NCBI GenBank assembly: GCA_015680685.1
Contig: MNCI01018959.1
Span: 4,883-68,882, forward strand
DNA: 64,000 bases
Origin: Gnetum montanum
Taxonomy: Eukaryota > Streptophyta > Gnetopsida > Gnetales > Gnetaceae
Direction: 5' to 3'
Shown here piece by piece: positions 12,130-24,944 of this stretch. The position numbers and the translations under genes are program-made. The first letter of the stretch is position 1. Each line of letters opens with the position of its first letter. The notes beneath the pieces were generated by a model. The model saw only the letters and a program-made list of their open reading frames with translations, did no database searches and was not told where the DNA came from.

Positions 12130-14478
12130 ATAATGCAAAATTTGGTGAGGAAATTCATTAGAGAACCAACATAACTTATGATGAAGAAGAAGTTTGGAGC
12201 ACTCAATCTTATGTAGAAGTTACATATGTTCATAGATACCCCAATGATACTCAAGGACTCTTATCATCCAACTCAAACACCTCTAGTGAGGATGGGACAT
12301 CCCATAGAATGAGGGGGCTTGTAAGGCCTAGGACCTTCTCAATGGTTAGCAAGAGCACATTAGGGGATGATTGGGGGACCTACAAAAGTCATGACAAGTC
12401 TTCTAGTTCTCTCTCTTCCTCTACTCCTTCAACATTAGGTCATGACACGAATGACTATTCCTCAAGGGGTCGATGTAGAAATAAAAATTGAACCAGAGGG
12501 AAAAATTAGGAATGCCAACATGAACAAAGACAACATCGTCCCAACTCACAAACTCATAACCTAGTTAGTGACGATGAACCCCTACTAGCCACTAAGAGCC
12601 TAATGCATATAATAGAGGTTGTTCAAATATCCTGCAGGCATCGTAAGGAAAGCCATCTACCCAAGCTTGATTTAAATAGCTTCCCCAAGTTTTCAAGAGG
12701 CTATGATTTAGATCCACAACATCATTTACAAGCCTTATATGATTCTTGTACATGGAACAATATTGATAATGGGCAACAAAGACTTAAGCTCTTTCCTATG
12801 ACATTCATTGGCCAAGCAAAAGTATGGTATAGGTCTTTAAAACCAAAATCAATTCACCATTGGCCGACAATGGTAGAACTCTTCAATGAAAGATATCAAA
12901 CCTATGCAAGAGTGTTAGCCTTGAGGAGACAAATCCAAGAATGGAAATAAGGGCAACATGAACCCTTCTACATGGCCTTAGAAAGACATTACTCACTAAT
13001 AAACAACTATCCATGCCATGGGTTCTCCAAGGAAAGGCTAATGTATCACATCATGGATGGGCTCCATAATGAAACAAGGGAGACCCTAGGGATGTATGCC
13101 CCAGGTCAACTATATGAACTACAAACCCACTAATTCCAAGAGCTTATTAAGTGGGAAGCAAAAGAAGAAGGAGAAATAGTGAAATGGAAGAATGTTAAAA
13201 GATCTCAACAGGACCAAACTCTTAAAGTAACAAAGGTCCATAATCATGGAGAGGAGAAATCAACTTGCCTCAAGGAGGTGGAACCATCCCCATCTTTGCC
13301 AATACTAAAATGACTAGATGAAATTGAGGTAAGGATCAATAAGATGATGGAGTGGATACATGAAAAATGTGGAGAATATGCAAATATTATTGGGGGTAAA
13401 ACCATGCACAATCACTTTAACACATAGAACAAACAGATGCTGCCAAATTGAGAAATAGGATAGAAGACCATGTGATGATCAGAAAGAAAGGTTGAAAGAA
13501 ATAAGGATAGGGGCCCAAACACAAATCAAAAGTATCAATGCGATGTTTGCCTATATGATCACCTTAAAGACCAATGCCCAATCTTGTCACATCTACATGA
13601 GCATTGGGGGAGAATGCTACATTTAGATTTCATATAGAAGTATTATGTTCAACAACAATGGCAAAACCCCTAGTTGTGGGGGATACCATTGCCAAACTAG
13701 CCTCAACCTTTGTATGCTCCAACACCAAGTGCTTATTATGTTCAACACCCTATTTCCCCAACTAGGTCGACATCCTCTACTTCACCTCATTGTTATCATT
13801 CTCCCGAGTACTATCAACCCATGTCCTCTCCCACAGGATCACCACCTCATGTTTCGTACACTTCTTCTTGCCCTCAATATTCTCATCCTTCACCTCCTTC
13901 TACATCACCACCAATTGTACTAGAAGGTTTTACACCACAACACCAACCCACGAACATTACTTTTTCTACTACTATCAACTATAGTGGAAGTCCTCAACAA
14001 TGTCGAAATCATCCTTTCTTTAGGCATGACTGTAGAAAAAGATAACATAGTTCTGAAACCATTGCATCCTCCAACTCAGCACAAGCCCAGCACTATGATA
14101 CACCATCCTCTTTGAAGTCAATGCCTCCTATTACCTTATTAGGGTCACCAATTAATAATCCAACAACCATGCAACCCAATGGATATAACCACATAGGGAG
14201 ACATATCGATCCTTGCATACCATCATATGGTCACAAGTGCCTTAGTGGGTTAGCTCCTTATCACATGACCACATCTTATAATTTTCCCCACTATGCCTAC
14301 TTTAATCAAGTGTGTGAACCTCAATTTAAGTACATTCTTGCCACCACATCAAAAGATACCCAATGGTTTGGATATGATGGGACCCTAATATTTCCAACAT
14401 GCATGGATCCAAACTTTCCATTTATTAATTCTCACCATGATCCAAGGTTTATTCATGAGGGATACCCCCCATTCTAGA
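12130..14478 (+). pseudogene. Gag ORF of element C
   Basis: One frame can be followed for about 780 codons with several stops. An acidic, Ser-rich N-terminus (to about 12500) leads into a retrotransposon Gag domain. Visible there are FPKFSRGYDLDPQHHLQALY, LKLFPMTFIGQAKVWYRSLK, WPTMVELFNERYQTYA and FYMALERHYSLINNYPCHGF. From about 13700 the product is rich in Pro, Ser, Tyr and His, with a possible degenerate Cys/His knuckle near 14010 (CRNHPFFRHDC). It ends EGYPPF with TAG at 14476-14478. No protease follows. The start is uncertain because the N-terminal frame is broken; 12130 is where the frame becomes recognisable. Confidence 0.8.
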
Positions 14479-16423
14479 AGCAGAATTAGTAAATTTTTTT
14501 CCTTTTCTTTATTTTTACAATTTTTTGTTTTCCAATTTTTATTTTCTAATTTTACATCTTTCAGTTTGTCATTTTATCTTTTTGACCATAATCTCATCAA
14601 TGAATAAAATATTCATGTGACTTGTTGGTTGAGATGTTGTTCTATGCTATCAAGTCGCAAGGGACTAATTATTTGGATAGTAAGCCCACAACATCCACCC
14701 ACCCATTATATTAATAAGAGGTTCTACTCTGGGTATGATGATATTCTTGTCATCATTAAAACTTAAAGTAACTTTTTACTAATTATGCCCATAGCAAAAA
14801 GTGATGGACTAAGAGGGAATGACTAGGATGTGACATCAAGGGGAGTTGTGGATTCTCTTTGGTAACATCTATCTATGCTAGCACGTAGCTTGGTTGTACT
14901 AAGGTCTTTATATATCTAACAAAAAATGAAAGTAAGAGTAATAAAGGCACTCAATAAAAAAAATCAATGCTATTCTAGAGGGTCCCACTGGAAAGACATG
15001 CACCCATGCCTGAAGGTTGGTGGCTTCTCTAGATCACCATTGGAAATGAAAAAGTGCCAAAGTGGTTAGAAGAAGAAGAAAAAAAGAGAAAGAAGAAAAA
15101 TAGCAAAGGAAAGATTAAGAAGAATGTGCCATGAAGAATTTTAAATCACTCCTTCCTTAGAAAAAATGCCAAGTGATCGTATGCCTTACTATCATGATGC
15201 TCTTATGGTTGTCTATCATTTGATGAAACAATGCGATGTCATTGATTAGAGGTATGGACTTGGTCTTGATCTTAGAGTAAAAGGCTAATGATACCTTAAT
15301 CATGCCCCATACTCGGGATTCATTATGCCCAATGTAAGTTACCTCAAATCTCGATCTCTGCAATCCCTTCTACGATTCATCTCATCCCACTATCCAAGTA
15401 TTTCTAGCTTGTGTCTTGTGTGGCATAGAAATCATACCTCAGTACAATGGTATTTAAGATGTGTGTGTTTTGTTACATCAGTGAAAATTGAATTTAACCC
15501 TTCTAGTGCCTACGAACATTTTAAGGTGTGGTTATGCAAGGGCATGATAGATTGAAACTTACTTTGGGAAGGATCCACTTGTGTAACTTTTAAAATTTTC
15601 ACTTATTGCACACCACCACATCAGCTTATACCCTCCGAGTACTACACTACTAAATTTATTCTTTCCTTTATCATCATTTCAACCTAAACATTCTTGTGCA
15701 CCACTGCATGTCCTTTTTTCTCACCCTATTCAAGAACTTCATTGTATCATTCCACTTTATTACAATTTTGGTGCCTTAATGACCACTTAAAATTACCCCT
15801 AATCTTTTAAATTTACCTTAAATCCTTCATTTTTTGTCATGAAAACTCGAGAATTCATCAGTTTTACTAAGTACCCTATTTTGGAAGGGACACAATATTG
15901 AGTACCTGGTATTGGGTCTGCATGCATCAATATCATTTTTAACTGTTTACACGAGGGGAGTTGTTGCAATTTTCTTCCACAATTATTCATGATTTTTGCA
16001 CCTACCATTTAATGATCAATATCTCGCTTATTAACACTTCAATTCTCCTTCCGATCAAACCTGCTTAAACCCAGAGTGTTTAACTTAGTTATGGGGGAAG
16101 GGTATGCTTCAAGTTGTACATAACTTTTTCAAAAAAATTTGTTGCTGGAAGGATATCATAGGGGTAAGTGATCTTAAGAAATGCTAAGAACTTATTCCAA
16201 CCAAATTTTATTCCTTCACCAAACCATGAAAATTATTATTGGAGTCACTTGATCAAATTGGGCTTGACATTAAAACTTTTAGGGGGATTTCCTTGAAAAT
16301 TTCTTACTTTGAAATCATACTAAGCATTAAATTTTAAAATCCATTAAAGGCAATGAGTAAGGTATAAAATAATTAAAATTTGTTAAATAACCTTACTAAC
16401 AATTGATTCTGATGTGATTACAG
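14479..16423 (+). other. Spacer of element C, possible intron
   Basis: Non-coding sequence between gag and the second ORF. It contains T-rich stretches, a copy of the LTR word near 15891-15934, and a strong branch-point and acceptor context at its 3' end (TTACTAAC at about 16392, TGATTACAG ending at 16423). A relic coding stretch may lie at 15160-15560 but I cannot identify it. Confidence 0.5.
15891..15934 (+). promoter_or_regulatory. Internal echo of the C-type U3 word
   Basis: CACAATATTGAGTACCTG followed by GTATTGGGTC and ATCAATATC repeats the two-unit pattern found in the 5' LTR of C (GATATTGGATAC, GATATTGGGTAC, ATGATATC). It lies about 0.5 kb before the start of the second ORF. The equivalent place in element D carries D's own, different word. 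Confidence 0.55.
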
Positions 16424-16428
16424 ATGGC
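16410..16428 (+). other. Putative 3' splice site and start of the second ORF of C
   Basis: A branch-point-like TTACTAAC lies about 25 bases upstream. The bases GATTACAGATGGC join an AG acceptor to an ATG with no leader between them. Element D has the identical 13 bases at the same place, although the flanking DNA has diverged. Conservation of exactly these bases supports a used acceptor. Confidence 0.65.
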
Positions 16429-19184
16429 TTGCAAACAAGGACAATAGGGAGGACCCTCTCAAGGTGCATCCAAATGCCCAAGGAGAGGCAAAGGTCAAGG
16501 CCTTCCTGTGGAACATGCAAAGTAGGAGGCACAATCATTCAGCAGCCATCAAGAAACCCCTGTTATTGCACAATCCAAGGAAGTAGAAGGTGGAGAAGAC
16601 AAGGCACCTAAACAAGGACAACATCTCACTTTGTTCCGAGAATGTGTTCAGGCAATTTGGAAAAGGTCCACATCAACTGCAGTGATCATGAAACTCAATT
16701 TTGGACATTTTACCGAATTTTCCCCTAAGTCAGTCAGAGATCAACTCAAAGCATCTCCACTATGGCCTGTCCTCTTGGAGAGTGGTGAATGGTATTTGGG
16801 GGAGACTTACCAATTTTGGCATAATAAAGAGAAAGGCACCACCACTAACATTGGTGAGATTTTAGTTGATTTCTCTACTAAGGCCATTTTGGAAGTTTTG
16901 AACCTTTTGAATACAGGGCCCAAAGTTTCTCATCTATCCACTCGCTCCAATGCTAATGCACAAAAAGTATGGCTAAAGATGGCATACATCAAGGAGGAAA
17001 AACCATATGGGGAACTCACCCTTGAAGAGAGAGTCTATTTCAAAATTGGCACCTATCACATCTTCCCAACAAAAGGACTAAATAGGATCTCCACCTATGC
17101 GGCCAAAGGGCGCGCAATCTTAATGGGAAAGGTTGATCCCAATCTACCCCATTTATATCTAATAGAAATATTGAGGTGATTCGAAGAACGTAAGATAGGG
17201 AAGTTTGCATTTCCTATCCCCTATCTAATTAGGAAGCCATGCTAACACACTGGAATTCTAGGGTACACTAATGATGTCCTTAGAAAAGCTCAAAATGCCT
17301 CATATGCTGAATTATTAAAGCCATTAGCACCAAGGAAAGATGTTGGTGAAACATTGAAGCTTGAACAAGAGCAGATGGTTGGGCCCATTGCACCTCAAAT
17401 AGTAGAGCCTAACTAACTTTTGAACACAAGGCCTAGTCGACAATAGGAAGTAGGGTCCACAATGTAGCCCACAAGCCAACAAGACCAACCACACTGTCAC
17501 TACAAGATTACCGATCGTCGATGAGCCATCTCAGGGCCATCACAAAAATGGTCAACTAGGGAAGTCATGATGAGGCCAACTTCTTCAAGGTAATTGATGA
17601 TGCCGTACATCCCATAATCTTAATTGATCATGCATGGGATGAGGTTTTCATACAAACAAGAGGAGGGGAATCACATTGGTCACAATAGATCTCTAAAAAT
17701 GCTACATCTTTTCAAGTGCAATTAGAAATTAGTGAAGGCACCACAGTAGTGGTCATGCAACACTAGGATGTAGCTAGATTAGTAGAAGTGATTGCAGACC
17801 ACATCAAAGAATCATTTAACATCTTTGTTATGCCACTAGTGAATCTCACATAGGCTTGCTACTCCCTCAATGACTCCTGCAAAACATGAGGATGCTCTAG
17901 ATTAGTTGCTACAAATAGGACAAGTAATGACATCCTTGTTTGACATCCCCCAAGATGTCATAGTAGCATAATCAGACCTCATTTCCACAAAGTGGAAGTT
18001 GGTTATGGCTAAGGTTAGGGACAAACAAGAAAAAGATGAGTTGAAAAGACTTCAGGAGAAGTTTGTTGCCTTACAAGCTACATAGTAGGATCTATTCCAA
18101 CTTATCCCAGCTGACCAACTAGAGTTATTTAGGATGGATTAATTGAATAAATTGTTAGAAGAGAATAAAAGGTTAGCAATAAAAAAGGAGAAGGCTAATT
18201 GGGATGCTTCGAAAGCACAAGCCCAAACGTATGCACATACAAAAGCACTCAAGGCCTTACAAGAAGAAAATAAACTTCTTAATACCAAGAATCTTTGGTT
18301 GACCACAACTGAAAAACAAAAGAATGTTCTTGAGGAGAATTTCTAGCAAATGTGAGAATAATTAATAAGGGTCAACCAAGACATGAATTACTTAACCAAA
18401 GAAAAAAAAAACCCTCTCAATGAAGCAGGTATGCACCATCTGTCAGAAGATGACCATTGAAATAAGTGCATGAAAAAATGAAGGAACATTTCTAGGACTA
18501 GGTGGGGATGTACAAGCAGATCATTAAAAAAGAAATCCATATAGCTAAGACCCATATCAACACTTTTAGTGCTCAAAACACTAACTGGTGGGCCATATTG
18601 GACACTTACGCCTTTGCCAACCAAGCAGAACTAAAGAGTTGGGACTTGTAGATCTAGAATCTCACTAAATACATGAAGTTGGCAAACCTATGGTATGCCA
18701 ACTTGGCCATGTTAATAGCAAGATGCCCAAGGATAATGTTGGAAAAGCATGTAGCTACCATATACACCAAATATGAAGCAAAATTTGCTGAACACAAAAA
18801 GACACTGTAAAATTAGAGGTAGAAAATTCTAAAATGGAGGTGGTAAAAGCCAGCTACCAAGGTTAGAAAGATGTCACAGTAGATTTGGCTCAACGGCTCA
18901 TAGATTATCAAAAATGTAGAGAAAAAGCCAAAGCTTATGAGGAGGAATGATGATTATTTGCTGCTTGGTACATTAAAGCCAATTAGATGTTTATGCAACT
19001 ACCATGTCCATGGGAGGTGCTGACCCCATCAAATATTGAAACATTAGCATGGATGACACATGATCCCTAAACCGAAGAAGAAAAGCTTCAAGCACTCCTT
19101 CAAAGATATCCATTTCCAAAGCCTAAAGAACAAAATAAGAGGAAGAGGCCCATGGAGGAGCCACCACCACCAGGAACCACATGA
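16424..19184 (+). pseudogene. Second ORF of element C: two conserved blocks plus coiled coil, unknown function
   Basis: The start is the ATG directly after the acceptor-like AG. A basic, Gln/Gly-rich N-terminus (to about residue 60) precedes block 1 (16631-17250). Block 1 shows MKLNFGHFTEFSPKS, SPLWPVLLESGEWYLGETYQ, IGEILVDFSTKAI, YGELTLEERVYFKIGTYHI and FAFPIPYLIRK. Block 2 (about 17690-17850) has VVVMQH and VARLVEVIADHI. A Glu/Lys/Gln-rich coiled coil (18060-18800) follows, then a Pro-rich tail ending EEPPPPGTT and stop at 19182-19184. Element D encodes a colinear relative. I do not recognise a named family; its position resembles the extra 'env-like' ORF of Athila elements, but no signal peptide or membrane segment is visible. 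Stops are mostly TAG, and there are late frameshifts. Confidence 0.75.
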
Positions 19185-19364
19185 GTTCCAACAATTTTGT
19201 ACTTTGTATACTATGTTGGTGTCCCAATTTTGTTTTGTTTAATTCCACACTACGACATGAGATAATTCATAGTTAGTCCATAATCCCATACCTATCCACT
19301 GTGCAATCAAATGAACTCATTCTCATTTTTCTTTTTTGACTCGAGGACGAATTGTTATTCTATT

Positions 19365-19373
19365 GTGAGGATA
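19365..19373 (+). other. Polypurine tract of element C
   Basis: GTGAGGATA directly precedes the 3' LTR. The preceding ACTCGAGGACGA corresponds to ACTCAAGGGTGA at the same place in element D. Confidence 0.55.
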
Positions 19374-20223
19374 TGATGAATCATGGTTTACTAGGCCCCG
19401 ATATCGGGTACATGATATCACCACCTGGGTAACAATATTGTATACAAAATATCATGATTCCTATGTTAGGCTATAAATATAGCATTTAGGCACACAAGAA
19501 GGCCATTGGTAATTCATGAGCTAGTCATTAGAAGTCAAGAGTCTTTTTGTTAATTTTCAGTTCTTTTTCCAAGTGCATGCTCGTAGTGTGATTCTTGTAA
19601 TTGTACAGAACCTTTGTTCAAGTGTGACATACTTGGACACACACACAACTGGCAATAAAGATTGAGATTACTCCATCATTTCAACATTCACTTAGCTTTT
19701 ATTTGCTTTAATTATTAATTATTATTTATTATTTTCTTAGTTTATATTTCTTCATCATCATTTACTATTTTTTTATAACACAAAATGAGTACGTCTTAAT
19801 CATGAACATTTAAGTGTCACTGCATGGTAACCCATTAGTATATTAGGTAGTGCTTCAAGTGATGTGCGCTTCGTAATCCCAGACATAGTACTCAAAGTCC
19901 AACATGTGTATGAATGATTAAGGATGGATGCTCATTGCACTTAGGCTAGCTTATATTTTATTTTCCATTGTCTATCAATTTACTTAAATTATTTCTCATT
20001 GTCTTTAGAAGTAAGCATAGTATTAAAAATCACATCATACACCTCACACTGGACTAAACCATATGTGACAAAGTAATTACTAGTCCAGGTGGGAAGACAA
20101 TGAACTGTAATCAACATGTAACTATCTAGGAGCCACAACTAGTCCATCTATGGAGTTTAACCGGATCATGCGTACATGCTCATATTCGTATGATTGAGCA
20201 TAAGGATACCTCATCGCTCATCA
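19374..20223 (+). repeat. 3' LTR of element C
   Basis: 850 bases matching 11122-11975. TATA box CTATAAATA at 19471-19479. The U3 word cluster is one unit shorter than in the 5' LTR (CCGATATCGGGTACATGATA only). Confidence 0.9.
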
Positions 20224-20846
20224 GACATCATCCTCAAGTAATTTCTTAACAAATTTTATTTATGTAATATTTAATTATAATTAATAAGTAACTCTGAATT
20301 CTAGTTTAATGATAAAAAGTGACAAGGGATATGGTTGGTCCAAAATTACTCCATGACTAGAGTATTATATAATCATATGTGCATAATAAAAATAAAAGAT
20401 GCATAATTATACATGCATAATAGAGCATAAATATGCATAACTAAATCTCCATACTAAAGATTGAATATACATAACTGAATGTGCATAAGGATTAAAATAT
20501 GCATAGCCAAATACTTGTAAAGACATAATAAATGAAGAAAACAAAAACTCTATGGGATAATTGGATATTAACATTTAATCATAAAATATATAGTAGATCT
20601 ATGATATAGTTCCAGTAGTAGTAAAACAAAGGATACAAAACTTTAACAAAATACCCTAGCAAATTTATTGCATATATTTATGTAGAAAACTAACAATAAT
20701 AATAACAGTAACAATGGTAATTTAATCCTATGATTTAACTAAGAATATTAGAGCTAATATATTGAAATGCATTTGATACCAATAAAGAATTAATCACATG
20801 CATTAAATTAAATAATTAAACCTTTGCAAATTTTTAGGTTATGATA
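20224..20846 (-). repeat. 5' LTR of the Tekay-like element, second part
   Basis: Resumes the LTR interrupted at 11121. It aligns with 5240-5861 through GACAAGGGATATGG, TGCATAATAAA-type runs, and the end AATTTTTAGGTT..GATA (reverse complement start TATCATAACC, compare TGTCAAACC in the left copy). Confidence 0.8.
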
Positions 20847-21844
20847 ATCCTTCTACTATGACATATAAATCCTATTCACATTACGTAAGTTATCATATTT
20901 CTCTATATTTTTCTCATTATCTCATCCATCCTAAGATTGGCTTAGGATGCACATGTAGGATGTTACAACTCATGGTATAATAACAAGTAAAAGGATTATT
21001 CTTTTCAAATATTAAGAATCACCTTCTATAAAGGTTGATTTATAGTAGGAAATACATAATTTGAAGCCTTCTAATTGCAAGTCAATGCATCGATTATACA
21101 ACTCATTCACTAATAAGTATTTAATAAGAAGTATGAAATATTAGGCAAAGATCAGAAATCTAATCTAGAAGCTCTACAAGTCTCCATTACCAAAATCCTT
21201 TGGAAATACTTGAAAAATTGGTAAATAGAGGTTTCTACATGAGGAAATATTTAGAAAATGTTACATTGTAAGATTTATAGCAAACATGGGATATGACTTC
21301 TAGAAGGAATGCAAATGAAAAAAAGGCATTCATCATGATAAACAAAGTAGGTTCACTCCAGCATTAAATCACCTTCAAATTCTAAATCCATATATTATAA
21401 AATGCCAAATTATTTTCTATAAAACAAGAAAACTAGATATCTTCAATTATTCAAAAGAAAATATTACAATGGGACTTTGAAAACTCAAAAAATATCCAAA
21501 ACCTCTCAAAACACTCAAACATTGTTGTACAACAGGAGGCTCTATAACCATACAATGGTCATTCTCAATGTAAGTCCCAATCAATAGAGAATTTGTTCCA
21601 TAACCTATGACTAAGATCTCAACTCCCAAGCAAGACTAGAACACGCAAGCCTACAAAGTTGACCTTGAATTTACAACCTCTATGCACTTACTCAATGTGT
21701 TCTCCCTTCTCTTGCTCAAGTTCATACATGAGTTTTATCACATCTCCTCTTTTAACTCTCTATTATTATAATTATGAACAATCTATATTTGTTAGAAACC
21801 AAAGAAAAAAACCTAGGGAAATGTTCTCCCACTAAAATTTGACT
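20847..21844. other. Non-coding AT-rich sequence
   Basis: No gene or protein similarity is recognised. The sequence lies between the Tekay-like element and a word cluster at 21845. Confidence 0.4.
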
Positions 21845-22312
21845 TTCAAGAGAGATGTCTCATGAGTGTGGGAGACATCTTCTTTCATAAGTGAGATGTC
21901 TCCTTAATTTGATAGATGTCTTCTAGGTGCCACAAATTTTCCAGAAAGCTCCTAAAACTCTACCAAAAAAACACTTGAAATTTTCTAGAAGTGTCTTAAG
22001 TACCTAAAAATGTGCTAGAAAGCACCTCAAATTCCTTGAGACGTCTCACACATTCTTAAGACATCTCAGCTATGATGTCTCATCAATTCCTAATACATCT
22101 CATGTAATTCTAAGATGGCTTAATAATGTCTAAGACATCTCATGTAAGTTTAAGATGTCTCACGAACATCTAAGATATCTCATCCAAGATGACTTTCATT
22201 TAGCCAAGACATCTCTCTTAAGTTAGGGATGTCTCTTGCAAGCTTAACTCTTAGCCAAGACATCTCTTGAACTTCCAAGAAATCTCTTAAGAGCTTAAAA
22301 TCTATAAAAAAC
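21845..22312 (+). promoter_or_regulatory. Promoter-like cluster of AGACATCT/AGATGTCT words with TATA box
   Basis: Between 21845 and 22290 the octamer AGACATCT, its complement AGATGTCT and one-base variants occur roughly twenty times, often as TAAGACATCTCA. CTATAAAAAAC at 22302-22312 follows directly. The layout matches the U3 regions of the LTRs in this window, so this is probably the U3 of an unidentified plus-strand LTR. No partner LTR was found. Confidence 0.6.
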
Positions 22313-22485
22313 AAACTATATGGAAAAATACAAGAGAATCAAAAGAGGTGTCCCTACACCAACTCTCCCACCCTTCAAGAAGTAAACTCATGTAAACAAG
22401 GAAGTAGGGGTTAAAGTGATCCCTCCACTCATGAAGTTTGGTATTATGAACCCATAAAAAATAATCCATGGACTAGTCCTCCCAA

Positions 22486-23885
22486 TGTTACACCTAAAAA
22501 ATTTGATCGCTGGAGGAAAACCAAAGATCTTGGATGCAGAAATAGTTTTTGACCTTGAATTCCAAAGGCCTTTGAGAAAGAGGATTCAAGGTACCCTGGA
22601 TGGTCTAGCCAATCACCCAGGGACTTGCAAAATGTAAATGAAAAAATAAAAATAAAATTGCAAATTCAAATAAAAGTAAACACAAAACTAAAGTTGAATA
22701 AAATATACAGAATGAATGAACTGGAAAAATTTATTAAAAATAGCAAAATGCTCAATGTGTAGAGTTCAAAGAGTATAGATTATGTCTCTAAATACATAAG
22801 AAGCTTGTCTGAATATAGTTTGAAGCCTATTGGAGTTTGTAGGTTGTATTTTTCAATTGAACTCCATGATCTAGGTACTCCCTAACTCCAATTGTCAAGA
22901 GCCTCTTATAGGTTTTTTCTCAAGTCTATAACTTTTGGGTGTAAATAGTGTGTACAATGGTGTTTAACTTTGGTGGCAAAGGGACTATGTTGAAAGCCTC
23001 TAGTGCTCAAGAAAATGCCAACTACTTCCAATAGTCTTGCAAAATGCTTAAATGTGTTTTATGTACTCAAGTTTTCTACAATGGTATGATTGCAAAAATG
23101 TTCCAAAACTTGAAAGAACTGTTTAATTTTGGCTTTTATAGGCTTTCAAATTACTAAATTTGGGCTACAAATTTTTTCCATTATTGCAAATAGATTAATG
23201 TCATTTGCAGGTGTTGTAGGCCATAATCCCTAGCATAGCTAATCATTTATGTCAAGTTTTGACATCCAAGATACTAAAAATAGTAAATGAAATTTTGTCA
23301 CTATGCTGGCTTCACATTAACTATGCTAGCCTTGGAGAGTTATGCTAGCATTGTTGGAATTGGCTAAGAAATGTGGTGACTATGCTAGCCATGTGAAGAT
23401 TGTTGGAAATTTAAGATGACTACATTGGCCATGCTACCACGACTAAAAATTATCATGACTACATTGGCCCTTGCTGTGAAAATGAAAAAGCTAACTCCAA
23501 CATTAGCCTTGCAGCTCCCACGTTGGGTTTTGTAACAACTACACTAGGAATTGTTAACAAATGGAAAATCCAACACCACCAACACTGGTTGTAGGTGGTT
23601 CTAGCATAGTTGAGGCTATACCCCATCAAAAACCCATGAAAATTCTAAATTTGGTAGTCCCCAAGGCATTTTTAGCTTTCCCAAGCCCAAATTTGGCCAT
23701 ACATTGCTTTTTCCACTTAGGGAGTAAGGCAGTAGTAACTTATGAGGCATTTTTCAATCCCAAAAAGTTAAGTATTCAAGATTGTAGCTCACAGACTACC
23801 AACCTTACATTTACAATAAAATCTTACTTCAAGTTGGATGGTGAAGGTTACATGTTATAACATGAATTTTCTAAGTTATGTTTCA
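22486..23885 (-). repeat. 3' LTR of element A
   Basis: About 1.4 kb. Minus-strand start TGAAACATAAC at 23885, end GGTGTAACA at 22486. TATA element CCTATAAAAGCC at 23142-23131. Upstream of it (about 23270-23550) the word ACTATGCTAGCC and variants such as ACTACATTGGCC recur about eight times. Confidence 0.85.
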
Positions 23886-23900
23886 TTGGCCTCTTTTTTT
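23886..23900 (-). other. Polypurine tract of element A
   Basis: On the minus strand TCAAAAAAAGAGGCCAA lies directly before the 3' LTR start TGAAACA. Confidence 0.7.
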
Positions 23901-24940
23901 GACGTTTGGAGGATTGACCCACGAGACATTGACAAGAATACAAAACACCACTGTAAGCACATCACCATTGTTTCCTCTCTATGCTCGATCTTGTAATGGT
24001 GAATCATACTAAAGAGTGCTTGTGATAATGGGATAAGACTATGATGAGGTTATAAAATTTGTAGGTCACATTTTTTGCACAAAGAAATGGTCATGAGGGT
24101 TAATAGTAAGTTCCACAGGTTGACATCATGGCTATGATATAACACTAAAATGTTGGATGATCAATTAAGGCTTTGTGATTTGAGGTGTTGGTTACTTGGT
24201 AATGTTTTTGAGGAACCAACACCTCACTACAAGGTTTCTTTAGTTATTAGGCTTCTCCCTTTTCATTTTTGGAGCCATTGGTTTGTCTTTTGATCCTCAT
24301 TGGTCATTTGGCTTCTTTGAAATTTGCTTCACCATTGTTGTTAAAGGATAAAACCTTCATTTTGTTTCATTGATAAGGCTATGTTTTATTTGGTTTTCTT
24401 GTTGAATGAGATGTGTTACATTCAATAGACTTGATGGTGGAGCATGATGAACGAGATGTCAACTGGACATAATGCATTAGTGTCAAACATACATTACCAT
24501 TTTCATTGAGGATGAGGAATGCATAATTAGGCTATGGGATTGGATTCTAAGAAGAGCAATGATGGGGATCATGAAATAAGCACTCTTGGTACGGTAGCAT
24601 AAAGTCACCAAATCTTGCACATCGAGGTTACAAAGTGACTTGCTACTACAATGAGTTGCATCTTCACAATGACTCCAAGCTTTATCCTACAAGCACAACT
24701 CCAAGAGAACAACAAAAAAAGACAAAGAAATCATGTTGTCACAATACAATTCATAGGAATACATAAAAGAATTAGCAAACCAAGCCACTGAAGATCACAA
24801 TTTCCACACCCAAAAGGGATCTACATTTTGCATTATAGATGTTACAAATTTTTTCAATCCATTTGTCATGAAAAAAGAGGTAAATAAATGAATACTGGAG
24901 CACTTGTTATTAGTTACTATGGTCATGTATGTCGATGTTG
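23901..24940 (-). other. Element A region 3' of integrase
   Basis: No domain is recognised. This is 1 kb of untranslated or decayed sequence between the integrase C-terminus and the purine tract. Confidence 0.5.
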
Positions 24941-24944
24941 GTAC

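Larger units (their letters stand above)
11122..20223 (+). mobile_element. Element C: Athila-like LTR retrotransposon lacking pol
   Basis: Both LTRs begin TGATGAATCATGG and end CTCATCA. The bases bordering the element are tacat on the left and gacat on the right, an imperfect 5-bp target duplication. The flanks rejoin to match the uninterrupted Tekay-like LTR at about 5200-5240, which proves insertion into that LTR. The internal region has a tRNA-Asp-type primer site, a gag ORF, a 1.9 kb spacer and a second ORF. No protease, RT, RNase H or integrase is seen, so it must have depended on enzymes from a relative. Confidence 0.88.

Noticed and set aside
13645-13984. Alternative frames in the Pro-rich part of C Gag
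   Set aside because: The Gag frame itself continues from 12603 to 14478; the others are shadows produced by CCT/TCA-rich sequence.
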